Shown here: positions 1-8,284 of the stretch, piece after piece
Layout: each line of letters begins with the position of its first letter
How positions within the stretch are numbered: the stretch's first letter is position 1
Notes under the pieces: model-generated
Told to the model about the DNA's origin: nothing
Databases searched by the model: none
The model's input: the letters and a program-made list of their open reading frames with translations, nothing else
DNA from: Candidatus Poribacteria bacterium
Lineage (GTDB): Bacteria > Poribacteria > WGA-4E > WGA-3G
DNA length: 64,000 nt
Assembly (NCBI GenBank): GCA_012270795.1
Contig: JAAXHO010000060.1
Location: forward strand, 1 to 64,000
Direction of reading: 5' to 3'
Translations under genes and position numbers: made by a program

Positions 1-468
1 CTCAACAGGTTCTATTCCTAAAGTTGGCATCAAAGTGCATCAAAAAGTCTTGATTATGGTACGAAATACTGCACAACCTAACAGGTTGTGCTACAAAGAA
101 GCACCAACACGTTTCGTTCCTGTCGGGTTTCGCTGCGCTCTACCCGACCTACGATATAAATTGCACAATCTGGCAGATTATGCTACAAGTGTTATAATTA
201 TAACTGGTGATGGGGGACAGATGGGAGGGGTTGTGGGGTTGAGGACAAGGGATTTCTAATAGATAGACAATAGGTTTGGGGGGTGTGTGCGCGGAATCGC
301 GGAAGGCACGGAGTGCGCGGAAGGCGCGGAGAAGAGAGCAGGAAAAGGTTTATTGCTTAGGATGTGGGTTTTCTGAGGTATGTGATTAATGGTGGTGTCT
401 TTTCCGTGTACTCCGTGTATTCCGAGATTCTGGAATCCACTCGTGAAATCTGTGAGAATTAAGTTAAT
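1..468. repeat. Repeat-filled intergenic region
   Basis: No credible gene is present. The first ~55 bases match the interior of the dispersed element seen whole at 28542-28689 and 17474-17648, so the window opens inside a truncated copy. Positions 71-95 hold the palindromic 'cacaacctaacaggttgtg' unit that recurs near 27.5 and 63.7 kb. Positions 115-160 hold the 'gtcgggtttcgctgcgctct' palindrome seen at 4.7, 17.8 and 25.6 kb. Positions 285-450 hold repeats of the 'gcggaattcgcggagt' type also found at 50.3-50.5 kb. Confidence 0.7.
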
Positions 469-1563
469 TTAGTCATTTGGGGCATCTCCCCAATCGGGGA
501 TTTGGAGCAACTCCCCATCCTTAAGTGCCGATTCATGTGCCACGAGTCCAGGGGCACAGTAGCGAACTGCTTCCCATACATTGATACGCGGCAACCGCTT
601 CTGATTGACAGCATCCACAAACTCATGAACGAGGTATGCATGAGACCCACCGTGTCCACCTAAATTGTCTACAAGTTCTTCTGGTAGGTATTCGTGCATT
701 TGGGTAGGTTGGATTGCTTCTCTTCCGTGTTTCGTTGCCCATACCTTTCCCGCGAGGCTCTGTTCATAACTGCCTTCTGTTCCATATATGCCGCTGGCAC
801 GTTCACACCCGGGATGACCAATTCTGCGAAACTCACAGATTTGCATTGTTGCTCCGTTGCTCATTGTGAATAGTCCAACTTCATTAGAATATGGGTTTTT
901 GTGGATTGTGTCCAGCCGAAACCAGTCGTCATTCGGATAGATATATCCTTGTGCTGAAACAGAAGTTGCATAAGCATTCATGACGGAGATAGGAAAACAT
1001 GTTGAGTGGGTTGGATAGTACATTGGGATCATACCGGATTTATCCCGCCCCCACTTTTCGCCCCATCGGTTTTTCAGTACATTGTATAGTCCATGCTCCA
1101 TATCGTGGAAATACTCTGCGCGGCAATGAACAAATTCCCCGAATGCGCCTTCAGCTGCTTTTTGTCGGCAAAACACTGCCTCCGGGCGAAAATAACTTGT
1201 TTCACCGTTCATATAGATCATTCCAGTCCGTTCCACTGTCCTGACTAGCTGTTCACATTCGTCTAACGACATGGCTGCTGGTACGGCAGTATAGACATGC
1301 TTACCTGACTCCATTGCCTGTATTGCTTGCGGTGCGTGCATCCAATGTTGCGTGATAATAACAAGTGCGTCCAAATCGGATTTGCAGATGTCATCAAGGC
1401 TGGTGTATGTCTCGGAAATCTTAAACTGCTTTGCCCATTTTGACAAGCGTTCTTCACGTAAGTCGCAGAGTGCGAGTCGATGTACGTCCGGATGTGCTTT
1501 GTAAGATTGAATGAAAGAGGGTCCGAACATCCCCAATCCCACCATTCCGATGCTGATACTCAT
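469..1563 (-). CDS. Gfo/Idh/MocA-family oxidoreductase without EKP motif
   Basis: A 364-residue protein of the NAD(P)-dependent Gfo/Idh/MocA family, whose members oxidise or reduce sugars, inositols and related polyols in the cytoplasm. The N-terminal Rossmann glycine motif GLGMFG is at residues 9-14, and a D at the end of strand 2 (CDLRE) suits NAD binding. The usual signature after strand 5, E-K-P with the catalytic lysine, reads A-V-P at 93-95 (HVYTAVPAA), so the lysine is replaced by Val94. Either this clade uses another base or the protein no longer does the standard reaction. 'AAGGATAA' lies just upstream of the ATG. It stands alone on the minus strand, divergent from the aminotransferase at 1939. 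Substrate unknown. Confidence 0.85.
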   Translation of the reverse strand: MSISIGMVGLGMFGPSFIQSYKAHPDVHRLALCDLREERLSKWAKQFKISETYTSLDDICKSDLDALVIITQHWMHAPQAIQAMESGKHVYTAVPAAMSLDECEQLVRTVERTGMIYMNGETSYFRPEAVFCRQKAAEGAFGEFVHCRAEYFHDMEHGLYNVLKNRWGEKWGRDKSGMIPMYYPTHSTCFPISVMNAYATSVSAQGYIYPNDDWFRLDTIHKNPYSNEVGLFTMSNGATMQICEFRRIGHPGCERASGIYGTEGSYEQSLAGKVWATKHGREAIQPTQMHEYLPEELVDNLGGHGGSHAYLVHEFVDAVNQKRLPRINVWEAVRYCAPGLVAHESALKDGELLQIPDWGDAPND

Positions 1564-1657
1564 TTAATTAATTATCCTTTTTGTCTCATGTTCCTTGTGC
1601 ATTGTTCGCTTTAACTTTTCATTCAAGTAAGGTTTGGAAAATATTAGGACTAAAATA

Positions 1658-1813
1658 ATACCAATTCAAATTAATATTGTCCCATTAAGGAATTCCACTT
1701 TTATTGCTGGTTGGGGTTCCTCTCTTCGGTAGGAGCGACCTCCTGGTCGAGACCAGGAGGTCGCTCCTACCAGAACATTTTGACAAATGGCATCTTATTT
1801 TTAGAAATGGTAT
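1658..1813. mobile_element. MITE-like element, family A, copy 1
   Basis: The first of four copies of a ~156-bp element (others at 37881, 54432 and 58003). It begins 'ataccaattc' and ends with the near-complement 'ttagaaatggtat'. The centre (1729-1768) is a strong palindrome, 'ggtaggagcgacctcctgg' and its complement. No reading frame. It fills most of the 375-bp gap between the two divergent genes. Confidence 0.75.
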
Positions 1814-1868
1814 AACATTAAGCAGAATTCGTGTCAAGTGTCTTTTCGTTCAAACCAACCAATACAAT

Positions 1869-1898
1869 TTGCATTTTTAACACCACAGATGCTATAAT
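1869..1898 (+). promoter_or_regulatory. Sigma-70-type promoter for the aminotransferase-sulfatase pair
   Basis: TTGCAT (1869-1874), an 18-base spacer and TATAAT (1893-1898). A start point near 1905 would give a leader of about 34 bases with a good ribosome site (AGGAGG) before the ATG at 1939. Predicted from sequence only. Confidence 0.6.
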
Positions 1899-1938
1899 AG
1901 ATATAACACAGAAATTGCCAAATTGATAGGAGGCACAC

Positions 1939-3081
1939 ATGAAGGATTTTGCATTCACAGGTGGTAGACCTGACCCGTACACATTTCCAACAGACGCATT
2001 GATAGAAGCAAGCGAAAAAGCACTCAAAAAATTAGGTGGACAACTTGTCAATTACCCTGGAGAAGCTGGTTACAGAGGTCTGCGTGAACTCGCTTCAATG
2101 CGATTTGAACGCAGAGAAGGTGTCCCGCTTCCAGTAGATAATACCTCTATCACATCAGGATCAATGCAAGCCCTTGACCTTGTGTTAGGTACTTTCATCA
2201 AACCGGGGGATACGGTCTTAACAGAGGAATATACTTACAGCGGCACACTCGGGATAATGCGGCATCTCAACGCAAATATCATCGGGATACCGATGGATTA
2301 TGTAGATGGCATGAATATGGATGCATTGGAGGCACAGTTGAAAGAGCTCCAGCGGAAAAATGTCATCCCTTCACTTATTTACACTACATCCAACCACCAA
2401 AATCCCACAGGTGCAATCCTATCGCTTGAACGTAGACACCGAATGTTAGCACTTGCTGAAGAATACGACACACTTATTGTTGAAGACGATTGTTATGGAG
2501 ATATTGACTTCGTACCCGACCCAACCCCTGCATCGTTGTTTAAGTTAGACACAACAAATCGGGTGATCTTCATTGCCACTTTCTCAAAAATACTCGGTGC
2601 AGGTGTCCGACAAGGTTACTTCGTTGCCAAACAACCCTATTACGGCATGATACATAATAATAGATGGGACGGGGGTACGAGTGCCCTCGCTAGTGCGATT
2701 GTAGCGGAATTCTTTATGGAGCATCTTGAATCACATCTTGAAACAACAAATGCTGCAGTTGGTGCAAAATGCAAGGCAGTTACGGATACGCTTGAAAAAC
2801 ACGTCAGTGCCCTATGTACGTGGACAAAACCTCGCGGCGGACTTTTCCTATGGATAGACCTTCCTGAAACAACCGATATGAATAAACTAAAAGCATTGGC
2901 AGCAGCAAAAGGAGTCGGTTTTAGCAATGGCGGTGCGTTCCACTATGCTGGAAATCCGGTGAAAGCGATACGGTTAGCCTACGCATACTGCCATGTTGAC
3001 GACATTCCAGAGGGGATCACCTATCTGTCAGAAGCGATTCGCAGCGCACAAATTGCGGTTGTTGATGCCGCCGCAGATTAA
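1939..3081 (+). CDS. PLP-dependent aminotransferase (class I/II fold)
   Basis: 380 residues, full length for a fold-type I aminotransferase of the 2-aminoadipate/MocR-catalytic type. Visible landmarks are NPTG at 155-158, VEDDCYGD at 181-188 (the Asp that contacts the pyridine nitrogen) and FSK at 215-217, where Lys217 should form the Schiff base with PLP. No GntR DNA-binding domain is attached, so it is an enzyme and not a MocR regulator. The start is set by 'ATAGGAGGCACACATG'. The sulfatase begins two bases after the stop, so the two are co-transcribed. Amino donor and acceptor cannot be read from sequence. Confidence 0.88.
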   Translation: MKDFAFTGGRPDPYTFPTDALIEASEKALKKLGGQLVNYPGEAGYRGLRELASMRFERREGVPLPVDNTSITSGSMQALDLVLGTFIKPGDTVLTEEYTYSGTLGIMRHLNANIIGIPMDYVDGMNMDALEAQLKELQRKNVIPSLIYTTSNHQNPTGAILSLERRHRMLALAEEYDTLIVEDDCYGDIDFVPDPTPASLFKLDTTNRVIFIATFSKILGAGVRQGYFVAKQPYYGMIHNNRWDGGTSALASAIVAEFFMEHLESHLETTNAAVGAKCKAVTDTLEKHVSALCTWTKPRGGLFLWIDLPETTDMNKLKALAAAKGVGFSNGGAFHYAGNPVKAIRLAYAYCHVDDIPEGITYLSEAIRSAQIAVVDAAAD

Positions 3082-3083
3082 CG

Positions 3084-4466
3084 ATGGAGGAAACCTTGCG
3101 TAATATCATTCTCTTCTCTTTAGATACACTCCGTGCGTCAAGCATGAGTTGTTACGGACATTCCAATTTAACAACGCCGCACATTGACGCGCTCGCAGCA
3201 AATGCGACTTTGTTTGAAAGCTGCATCAGTCCGCATATTCCTACACATCCCGCACATACGACGATGTTCACGGGAAAAGATGTACTAACGCACCAAATCA
3301 TAACGCAAGGGGGACAACTCAATCTATCTGAGAGCATAAAAACGTTACCAGAACTCCTAAATGAAGCAGGATACTTCACAGTTGCAGCAGACAATTTGGG
3401 ACGTTGGTTTCAACGTGGATTTCCAGAGAATCAGTACCGTGGATATAAATGGGAAACACGGTATCAGAATGCACGCAAAGCTGAGGCAGTGAATAAAACT
3501 GCTATTGAATTGTTGGAACTTGCACAATCGCAAGATAAGCCGTGGTTTGCATTTCTACATTACTGGGATCCACACACGCCTTATCTTCCGCCGACACCGT
3601 TTGAACGCATGTTTTATAGTGGCAATGAATGCGATCCTAACAATCGTAGTATGGATGCTGTCTACGCGTGTGAACCTTTTACAGATTACTTTCGGCAATG
3701 GATGTGCAAACCTGACCCTGACGACCCAGACAATATTGAGAAAAAACAGCTCTGGACAGACCGCAATTATGTCAACGCACAATATGACGCATCTATTGCA
3801 TATATGGACGCATCGCTGGCGCAGCTATTTCAATATTTGTCGGACTGTGGTCTCATGGAAGATACGTTATTGGTTATCACTGCTGACCACGGAGAAGAAC
3901 TTGACGAGCATCAACTCTGGTATGACCACCATGGATTGTATCAGACAAATTGCCATATTCCTTTGATACTCCACTGTCCTGAAGTCGTACCGATAGGTCA
4001 ACGTCTTGAAGGAATTGTAACCTTGAAAGACATTGCTCCTACCATTTTGGATTATGCTGCACAAACGGAGTTCTCTGAACGTGAAGATATGGAAGGAACA
4101 AGTCTACGCGCCATAATTGAAAATGGAGAGGACAGCGGATCTTGTGATGCAATATACCTCACGGAATGTGGTTGGATGAAAAAACGGGGATGGCAAACAA
4201 GAAAATGGAAACTGATTGTAGAAACCGGTGGCACACCTGCTGTCTACAACACGCCAGATATTGAACTTTATGATCTGGAAGAAGACCCTGATGAAATATA
4301 CAATCTCGCTGAAGAAGCGGATGATATTGTCCAACAATTGAAGGACGACATGGACACTTTCTTGACCAAACGGTTGGCTGAAACTGGACTACCGGAACCA
4401 ACAGAAGCACAAGATATTACGATGCGAAAGATTGGAGATAAAACAAAGGCAGTGCCGCTGCCATAA
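3084..4466 (+). CDS. Sulfatase-fold hydrolase (alkaline phosphatase superfamily)
   Basis: 460 residues with no signal peptide, so probably cytoplasmic. The metal ligand Asp14 lies in IILFSLDTLR, and the second metal site is ITADHG with Asp268-His269, followed by DHHG at 281-284. The nucleophile motif of classical sulfatases, (C/S)-x-P-x-R, reads T54-H-P-A-H58 (PTHPAHTTMFTG). Thr54 therefore sits where formylglycine would form, and His replaces Arg. Thr nucleophiles occur in phosphotransferase and phosphodiesterase branches of this superfamily, so a phosphate or phosphonate ester substrate is as likely as a sulfate ester. It is translationally coupled to the aminotransferase upstream. Confidence 0.82.
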   Translation: MEETLRNIILFSLDTLRASSMSCYGHSNLTTPHIDALAANATLFESCISPHIPTHPAHTTMFTGKDVLTHQIITQGGQLNLSESIKTLPELLNEAGYFTVAADNLGRWFQRGFPENQYRGYKWETRYQNARKAEAVNKTAIELLELAQSQDKPWFAFLHYWDPHTPYLPPTPFERMFYSGNECDPNNRSMDAVYACEPFTDYFRQWMCKPDPDDPDNIEKKQLWTDRNYVNAQYDASIAYMDASLAQLFQYLSDCGLMEDTLLVITADHGEELDEHQLWYDHHGLYQTNCHIPLILHCPEVVPIGQRLEGIVTLKDIAPTILDYAAQTEFSEREDMEGTSLRAIIENGEDSGSCDAIYLTECGWMKKRGWQTRKWKLIVETGGTPAVYNTPDIELYDLEEDPDEIYNLAEEADDIVQQLKDDMDTFLTKRLAETGLPEPTEAQDITMRKIGDKTKAVPLP

Positions 4467-4584
4467 TACACTTGGTCGCAGATTTCTAATAAATAAAGGA
4501 GGGGACTCCGATTTCTATCAGGTTTATTTTGTTTTCGGTTTTCTGCTATTTTTTCACATTTCAATATAACCATCTGTAGGTCCA

Positions 4585-4800
4585 AATCAAGAAATCAACG
4601 GTATGAATGCTATATAGCATTCCTCGGGTAGAGCGCAGCGAAACCCATAAGCGTCAATTTAAGAAATGAACCTCTTGTTGGAGGGGTTTCTAACCCCGAT
4701 TTTATGCCGTTCCGCTCTGCTATCGGGGTTAGAAACCCCTCCAACAAGGGGGAAATTTTGTTCCTGTCGGGTTTCGCTGCGCTCTACCCGACCTACGATA
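4585..4800. repeat. Composite palindromic repeats in intergenic region
   Basis: The 379-bp gap 4467-4845 holds no gene. 4585-4620 is a partial copy of the 'aaatcaagaaatcaacggta' hairpin that is perfect at 50117-50181. 4676-4750 is an inverted repeat with arms 'ttggaggggtttctaacccc' and its complement, also present at 12098-12168. 4765-4800 is the 'gtcgggtttcgctgcgctct' palindrome. The units abut each other, which suggests serial insertion. Confidence 0.7.
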
Positions 4801-4844
4801 TAAACAGTATTCCTATAAAAAATAAACAGTATTCCTATAAAAAA
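4801..4844 (+). repeat. Perfect 22-bp tandem duplication abutting the start codon
   Basis: Two identical copies of a 22-bp unit (taaacagtattcctataa plus aaaa), 4801-4822 and 4823-4844, end one base before the ATG at 4846. Any promoter or leader element in the unit is therefore doubled. No purine-rich ribosome site is visible in it. Confidence 0.9.
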
Positions 4845-4845
4845 A

Positions 4846-5895
4846 ATGAAATTAAAAAATAATTCTTATACTGCTAATTACATTATAGTCACTTGCATTT
4901 TTGTTTTCTTAGCAATTGGTTTGCTTTTTAACGGATGTGCTGCACTGCAAGAAGCACAGCAGCGTAGAGACCAACGTCTAAAGGATAGGCGCGATACGGA
5001 TCAACTCCTATTACCGGTAACTGATGCAACCATCACCGTAAATCCAAAACCCTCTAAAGGCACACCTCACGGCGAAAGCGATCACTACTCATTCACTTTC
5101 GTTGAGGACTTGCAAAAACACCAGGACTTTGACGAAATTGAGGAACGCAACGCATTCGCAAGAAGTTCCCTCACATATATGGAAAGTCTTTATAGTGCCA
5201 TGTATGACATTTTCGGATTTAAACCGAAGCAAAAAATTCATATAAAATTGCATAACCTCTATAGAGGCGGTAGAAGTATTGCTACAACAGGTTCATCTTC
5301 CAGCTATAGCATTCAGAATGGAGAAATAAGGAAGAATATTACTGACATTGAGATGGATTTTCCATTAGCCATGTATCAATCCCATGGAACACGTGTGCAT
5401 GAATTGACACACGCATTTACAAACATCTATTTTTTTCCTACATGGTTCTCGGAAGGCATTGCAGTCCTGATGCAGGCTGAATATGCAAATGACGACGCGC
5501 ACCCAAAATTTGACGATCTTGACCAAAACCTAAGAGTCAACCAAAATGGAGTCAACCTGTTAGAAGGCTGGGGTGGACACGGAGATCATCGAGCTGGACG
5601 AAATATCACGCAATGGCGATATAGATATGCATATTCAATTGTGTCTGAACTTAGAAAACTTTATGGAAAGGATTTTTACTTACGTGTTTTCGAATTAATG
5701 GACGAAGATCTACTTTATAAAAAGCTTTATGGAAACATGTCAACAAGTTTTGTTGTCTACTATTTCAGTCAAGCTGCTGGAGAAGACCTTGTTCCATTTT
5801 TTAAAAATTTAAAGTTTGATGTCCGCAAATTAGAAAAGGCAGACATTCTACAACAAATTGAAAAGCAAAAAGAAATGTTACGGAGGAAACAATGA
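4846..5895 (+). CDS. Membrane-anchored HExxH metallopeptidase-like protein
   Basis: 349 residues. An N-terminal hydrophobic stretch (12-30) ends at Cys31 (LLFNGC), a weak lipobox, so it is probably a lipoprotein or a single-pass anchor facing the periplasm. The zinc motif HELTH is at 185-189 and is followed by SEGIAV with Glu203, the arrangement of gluzincin 'peptidase MA-like' proteins. The N-terminal linker (35-60) is rich in Gln, Arg and Asp. The next gene overlaps its stop by four bases (ATGA), so the two form a translationally coupled pair. There is no clear ribosome site; the start follows a duplicated 22-bp unit. Substrate unknown. Confidence 0.75.
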   Translation: MKLKNNSYTANYIIVTCIFVFLAIGLLFNGCAALQEAQQRRDQRLKDRRDTDQLLLPVTDATITVNPKPSKGTPHGESDHYSFTFVEDLQKHQDFDEIEERNAFARSSLTYMESLYSAMYDIFGFKPKQKIHIKLHNLYRGGRSIATTGSSSSYSIQNGEIRKNITDIEMDFPLAMYQSHGTRVHELTHAFTNIYFFPTWFSEGIAVLMQAEYANDDAHPKFDDLDQNLRVNQNGVNLLEGWGGHGDHRAGRNITQWRYRYAYSIVSELRKLYGKDFYLRVFELMDEDLLYKKLYGNMSTSFVVYYFSQAAGEDLVPFFKNLKFDVRKLEKADILQQIEKQKEMLRRKQ

Positions 5896-6512
5896 TTGAT
5901 ACAAAACAGAACCCACGGGCTCGCTATGAACTTTTTATACCGATACTTGTGTTGATATTCATTTTGGCTTGTGCTGTCGGGCAGCAATGGAGCGAAAACT
6001 ATTCTCTTATATACGGTTCAAGGTCAAGTGACCCACTCATCATTGATGGTAGTTACAAGACTATAGGGCAAACACAGTTTGCTAACATGTCAAGAATTTA
6101 TAACTTGGATACACATCCTCCTTCGGAAGCTGTTGTTCTTCTTCCTGAGGAGAAGAAAATATTTCGGGTTGTCATCCATTCAACGAACTTGGAAGAATTT
6201 AAACTGTTGGCACGTAATAAGGATGGAAACTGGGAGGAAATCCATGACCAACGCAGCAACAAAGATAAAATAATTGATATACGGTTTAAGTCGCCTGCTA
6301 CTACCGATGCTATTAAATTAGTTGTACATAAGACATCAGATGATGCAGCGCAGAAACGAAAAAACCTAAAGATTGAGAGGGAAAACCGCGTGGCACCAGA
6401 TGGTACAGTTCGGCGTGGACAGATGGTCTACAAAGTCTTAGGTCCTTTGAAAGCAACTGCAAAAATCTCAGAAATGGAACTTTACGGTTTCGCAGAAACG
6501 CCTATAAAGTAA
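5892..6512 (+). CDS. Membrane-anchored protein of unknown function, partner of the metallopeptidase
   Basis: 206 residues. Residues 14-28 are strongly hydrophobic and end in FILAC, a possible lipobox with Cys28, so export and anchoring outside the inner membrane are likely. The remainder looks beta-rich. The C-terminal phrase KISEMELYGF resembles the last strand of discoidin/F5-8C-type carbohydrate-binding domains, but I cannot follow the whole domain. The ATGA overlap with the metallopeptidase gene argues for a shared role at the cell surface. Confidence 0.6.
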   Translation: MIDTKQNPRARYELFIPILVLIFILACAVGQQWSENYSLIYGSRSSDPLIIDGSYKTIGQTQFANMSRIYNLDTHPPSEAVVLLPEEKKIFRVVIHSTNLEEFKLLARNKDGNWEEIHDQRSNKDKIIDIRFKSPATTDAIKLVVHKTSDDAAQKRKNLKIERENRVAPDGTVRRGQMVYKVLGPLKATAKISEMELYGFAETPIK

Positions 6513-6817
6513 GTGGAAACCAAAAAATTGATGCAATTATGGTATAGACGGCACAAACTGGAAGTTTATGCTACAAAAAAGATGCTTTTTCAAAAAGAAA
6601 TGGTATAAATTAAACAGACCTAATCTCTATAATTACCTAAATTGTTATACCAAACTCACGTTCAATTTAACAATTAGTTGTATTTAATATACAAAATTCT
6701 ACGTTAATATTCTTAAAACACAAAAAATTTTTCTTTTTCCATCAAAATAAATGAAAAAAAGTTTGCATTTAATTAATTTATGTGTTAAACTACATTTCAC
6801 GATTTTTATTGTTTTGT

Positions 6818-6945
6818 GTTTCTTGTAAGGGTCAGGCAATTCTACTATTTGAAGAAACTTGGCATTCAATTTCTGCCATTTTAGATGGAGAGGGAACGAA
6901 ATATCAATCCTCTTACAAGAAACAGACCATGTTGAAATGCCAAGT
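6818..6945 (+). promoter_or_regulatory. Interleaved inverted repeats upstream of the XRE/ImmA genes
   Basis: Within the gene-free stretch 6513-7010 two inverted repeats are interleaved. Arm A 6818-6829 (gtttcttgtaag) pairs perfectly with 6912-6923. Arm B 6857-6866 (acttggcatt) pairs perfectly with 6936-6945. The order A-B-A'-B' cannot fold as nested hairpins; as RNA it would be a long-range pseudoknot, as DNA two long-spaced operators or element ends. It ends ~65 bases before the XRE start codon. The rest of the gap is very AT-rich with no credible gene. Confidence 0.55.
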
Positions 6946-7010
6946 GACTGTTGTATCAGAGTTTCTAAAATCTGTTTTTTTAATTATCTATTTGATGAAA
7001 GGAATTACTC

Positions 7011-7373
7011 ATGAGTGATGAAGTTATTTCACGCATAAAGCAGCGTCGACGTGAACTTAAGATGACGCAAACTGAATTGGCACAAGCTGCGAACCTAACA
7101 CCCGCAGCTATTTCCCAATTTGAGTCGGGCACCAGAAAACCTTCTTTTAATACGCTTTCTAGCCTGTCAGATGCCTTGAAGGTAACTACGGATTACCTAC
7201 TGGGTAAAAAAGAAAGGGGTTACGAAGATTTGATGGCGGACCCGAGGCTCAATGTCATGTTCAGAGGAATGATGAATTTTAAAGAGAGGGATAAAGAGAC
7301 ACTCTATGAATTCTACAAGTTTCTCAAATCCCAAGCGGAATCAGAAAAGAAAGATTCCGATGATTCCGAATAA
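7011..7373 (+). CDS. XRE-family helix-turn-helix regulator
   Basis: 120 residues. A Cro/C1-type helix-turn-helix fills residues 6-60 (RRRELKMTQTELAQAANLTP, then ISQFESGTRKPS), followed by LLGKKERG and an acidic, charged tail. It probably represses its own transcript by binding DNA upstream; the inverted repeats at 6818-6945 are candidate operators. The last codons overlap by 14 bases the original ATG (7360) of the ImmA/IrrE gene. In XRE-ImmA pairs the metallopeptidase usually cleaves the paired repressor to derepress mobile or stress genes. Confidence 0.88.
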   Translation: MSDEVISRIKQRRRELKMTQTELAQAANLTPAAISQFESGTRKPSFNTLSSLSDALKVTTDYLLGKKERGYEDLMADPRLNVMFRGMMNFKERDKETLYEFYKFLKSQAESEKKDSDDSE

Positions 7374-7517
7374 ACGTTTGCGCAAGGCGAAGGGGATCCC
7401 TGCAGCCGTAGCCTGGGGCATCCTTCGCGACTTGCGTATACAAGATTTTCCAATTGATCCACGCCAGATTGCATCGGAATTGCATCGGAACTCGGTATCG
7501 CTCTCTGGGAAAAAGAG
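7360..7517 (+). pseudogene. N-terminal part of the ImmA/IrrE gene, cut off by an 11-bp duplication
   Basis: From the ATG at 7360, which overlaps the XRE stop, the frame reads MIPNKRLRKAKGIPAAVAWG and on to PIDPRQIASEL, a normal ImmA/IrrE N-terminus. At 7468-7489 the 11-bp unit 'attgcatcgga' occurs twice in tandem. With one copy removed the frame continues ASELGIALWEKELPGTYDG directly into the downstream CDS. The duplication therefore shifts the frame, and the N-terminus is no longer joined to the catalytic part. Translation from here runs on out of frame to a stop at 7647. Confidence 0.8.
7468..7489 (+). repeat. 11-bp perfect tandem duplication causing a frameshift
   Basis: 'attgcatcgga' at 7468-7478 is repeated exactly at 7479-7489. 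Deleting one copy restores one continuous ImmA/IrrE reading frame. A two-copy repeat of this kind can be lost by replication slippage, so the gene could revert. Confidence 0.92.
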
Positions 7518-8240
7518 TTGCCCGGCACTTATGATGGCTGTCTCATGCAGGTCGGTAATGCCTGGGGGATCCTCATCAATGCAAGCATACGTTCAGAGAC
7601 GCGCCGAAAATTTACTATTGCACACGAAATTGGGCATTACCTGTTAGAGCACAACACATTACGCCCCTGTTCGCTTGATGAACAGTTTAATACTATGCTG
7701 GCAGAGCAGGAACAGGGTACAGCGCAAGCTCAGGCACAGAAACAGGCATATCTTTTGAGTGAACAACGAGCAAACCGATTCGCCGTTGAACTGTTGATGC
7801 CCACACCTATCTTTATGACTGACGCATCCGCCCTGACACAGGTTGGGTTGCCGGCAATTTCCACGCTTGCCACACAATACGGTACCTCTTTGACAAGTAC
7901 TGGAATCCACTACACAAGGTTATCGGAACAGGTATGCGCCATTGTGTTTTCTGAGGCAGGAATCATCCGCTACTTTGCATATTCTGATGGGTTCCGAGAG
8001 AATAAGTACTGCTATCTTGTAAACGGGCAACCGCTGCATCCAAAGGCCTTGGCTTCCCAGTTTACCAATACAACACGTATTGGTGAGTTGATTGATGAAG
8101 TCCCGCTACATTATTGGTGCAGACCAAAAGAAAGTCAATTAAATTGCGATAACTCGGAGGGGGAAGACTATCAGATTATTGAACATTCAAGGCGAACCCC
8201 ACGCACAAAACAGGTCATTACCTTCCTCCATCTTCCCTGA
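7518..8240 (+). CDS. ImmA/IrrE-family metallo-endopeptidase, catalytic portion
   Basis: 240 residues from the ATG at 7518. The zinc motif is HEIGH at 36-40 within RRKFTIAHEIGHYLLEH, and the third ligand is probably Glu82 in SEQRANRFAVELLMP, the usual family layout. The C-terminal half (100-240) resembles the sensor-like region of this family. The natural start was almost certainly 7360, with about 50 more residues, now separated by the 11-bp duplication. Whether the truncated product is made from 7518 is unclear, since no good ribosome site precedes it. It is the second gene of the XRE-ImmA pair. Confidence 0.82.
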   Translation: MPGTYDGCLMQVGNAWGILINASIRSETRRKFTIAHEIGHYLLEHNTLRPCSLDEQFNTMLAEQEQGTAQAQAQKQAYLLSEQRANRFAVELLMPTPIFMTDASALTQVGLPAISTLATQYGTSLTSTGIHYTRLSEQVCAIVFSEAGIIRYFAYSDGFRENKYCYLVNGQPLHPKALASQFTNTTRIGELIDEVPLHYWCRPKESQLNCDNSEGEDYQIIEHSRRTPRTKQVITFLHLP

Positions 8241-8284
8241 CCTATAAATAGTTATTTTCAAGCGGGGAAGGTTGTATCACTTCC

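Noticed and set aside
35-259. 74-codon ORF near the window start
   Set aside because: It is composed entirely of dispersed palindromic repeats that recur elsewhere in non-coding positions.
6782-7018. 78-codon ORF before the XRE gene
   Set aside because: Low-complexity, no ribosome site, and it crosses the interleaved inverted repeats; regulatory sequence is the better reading.
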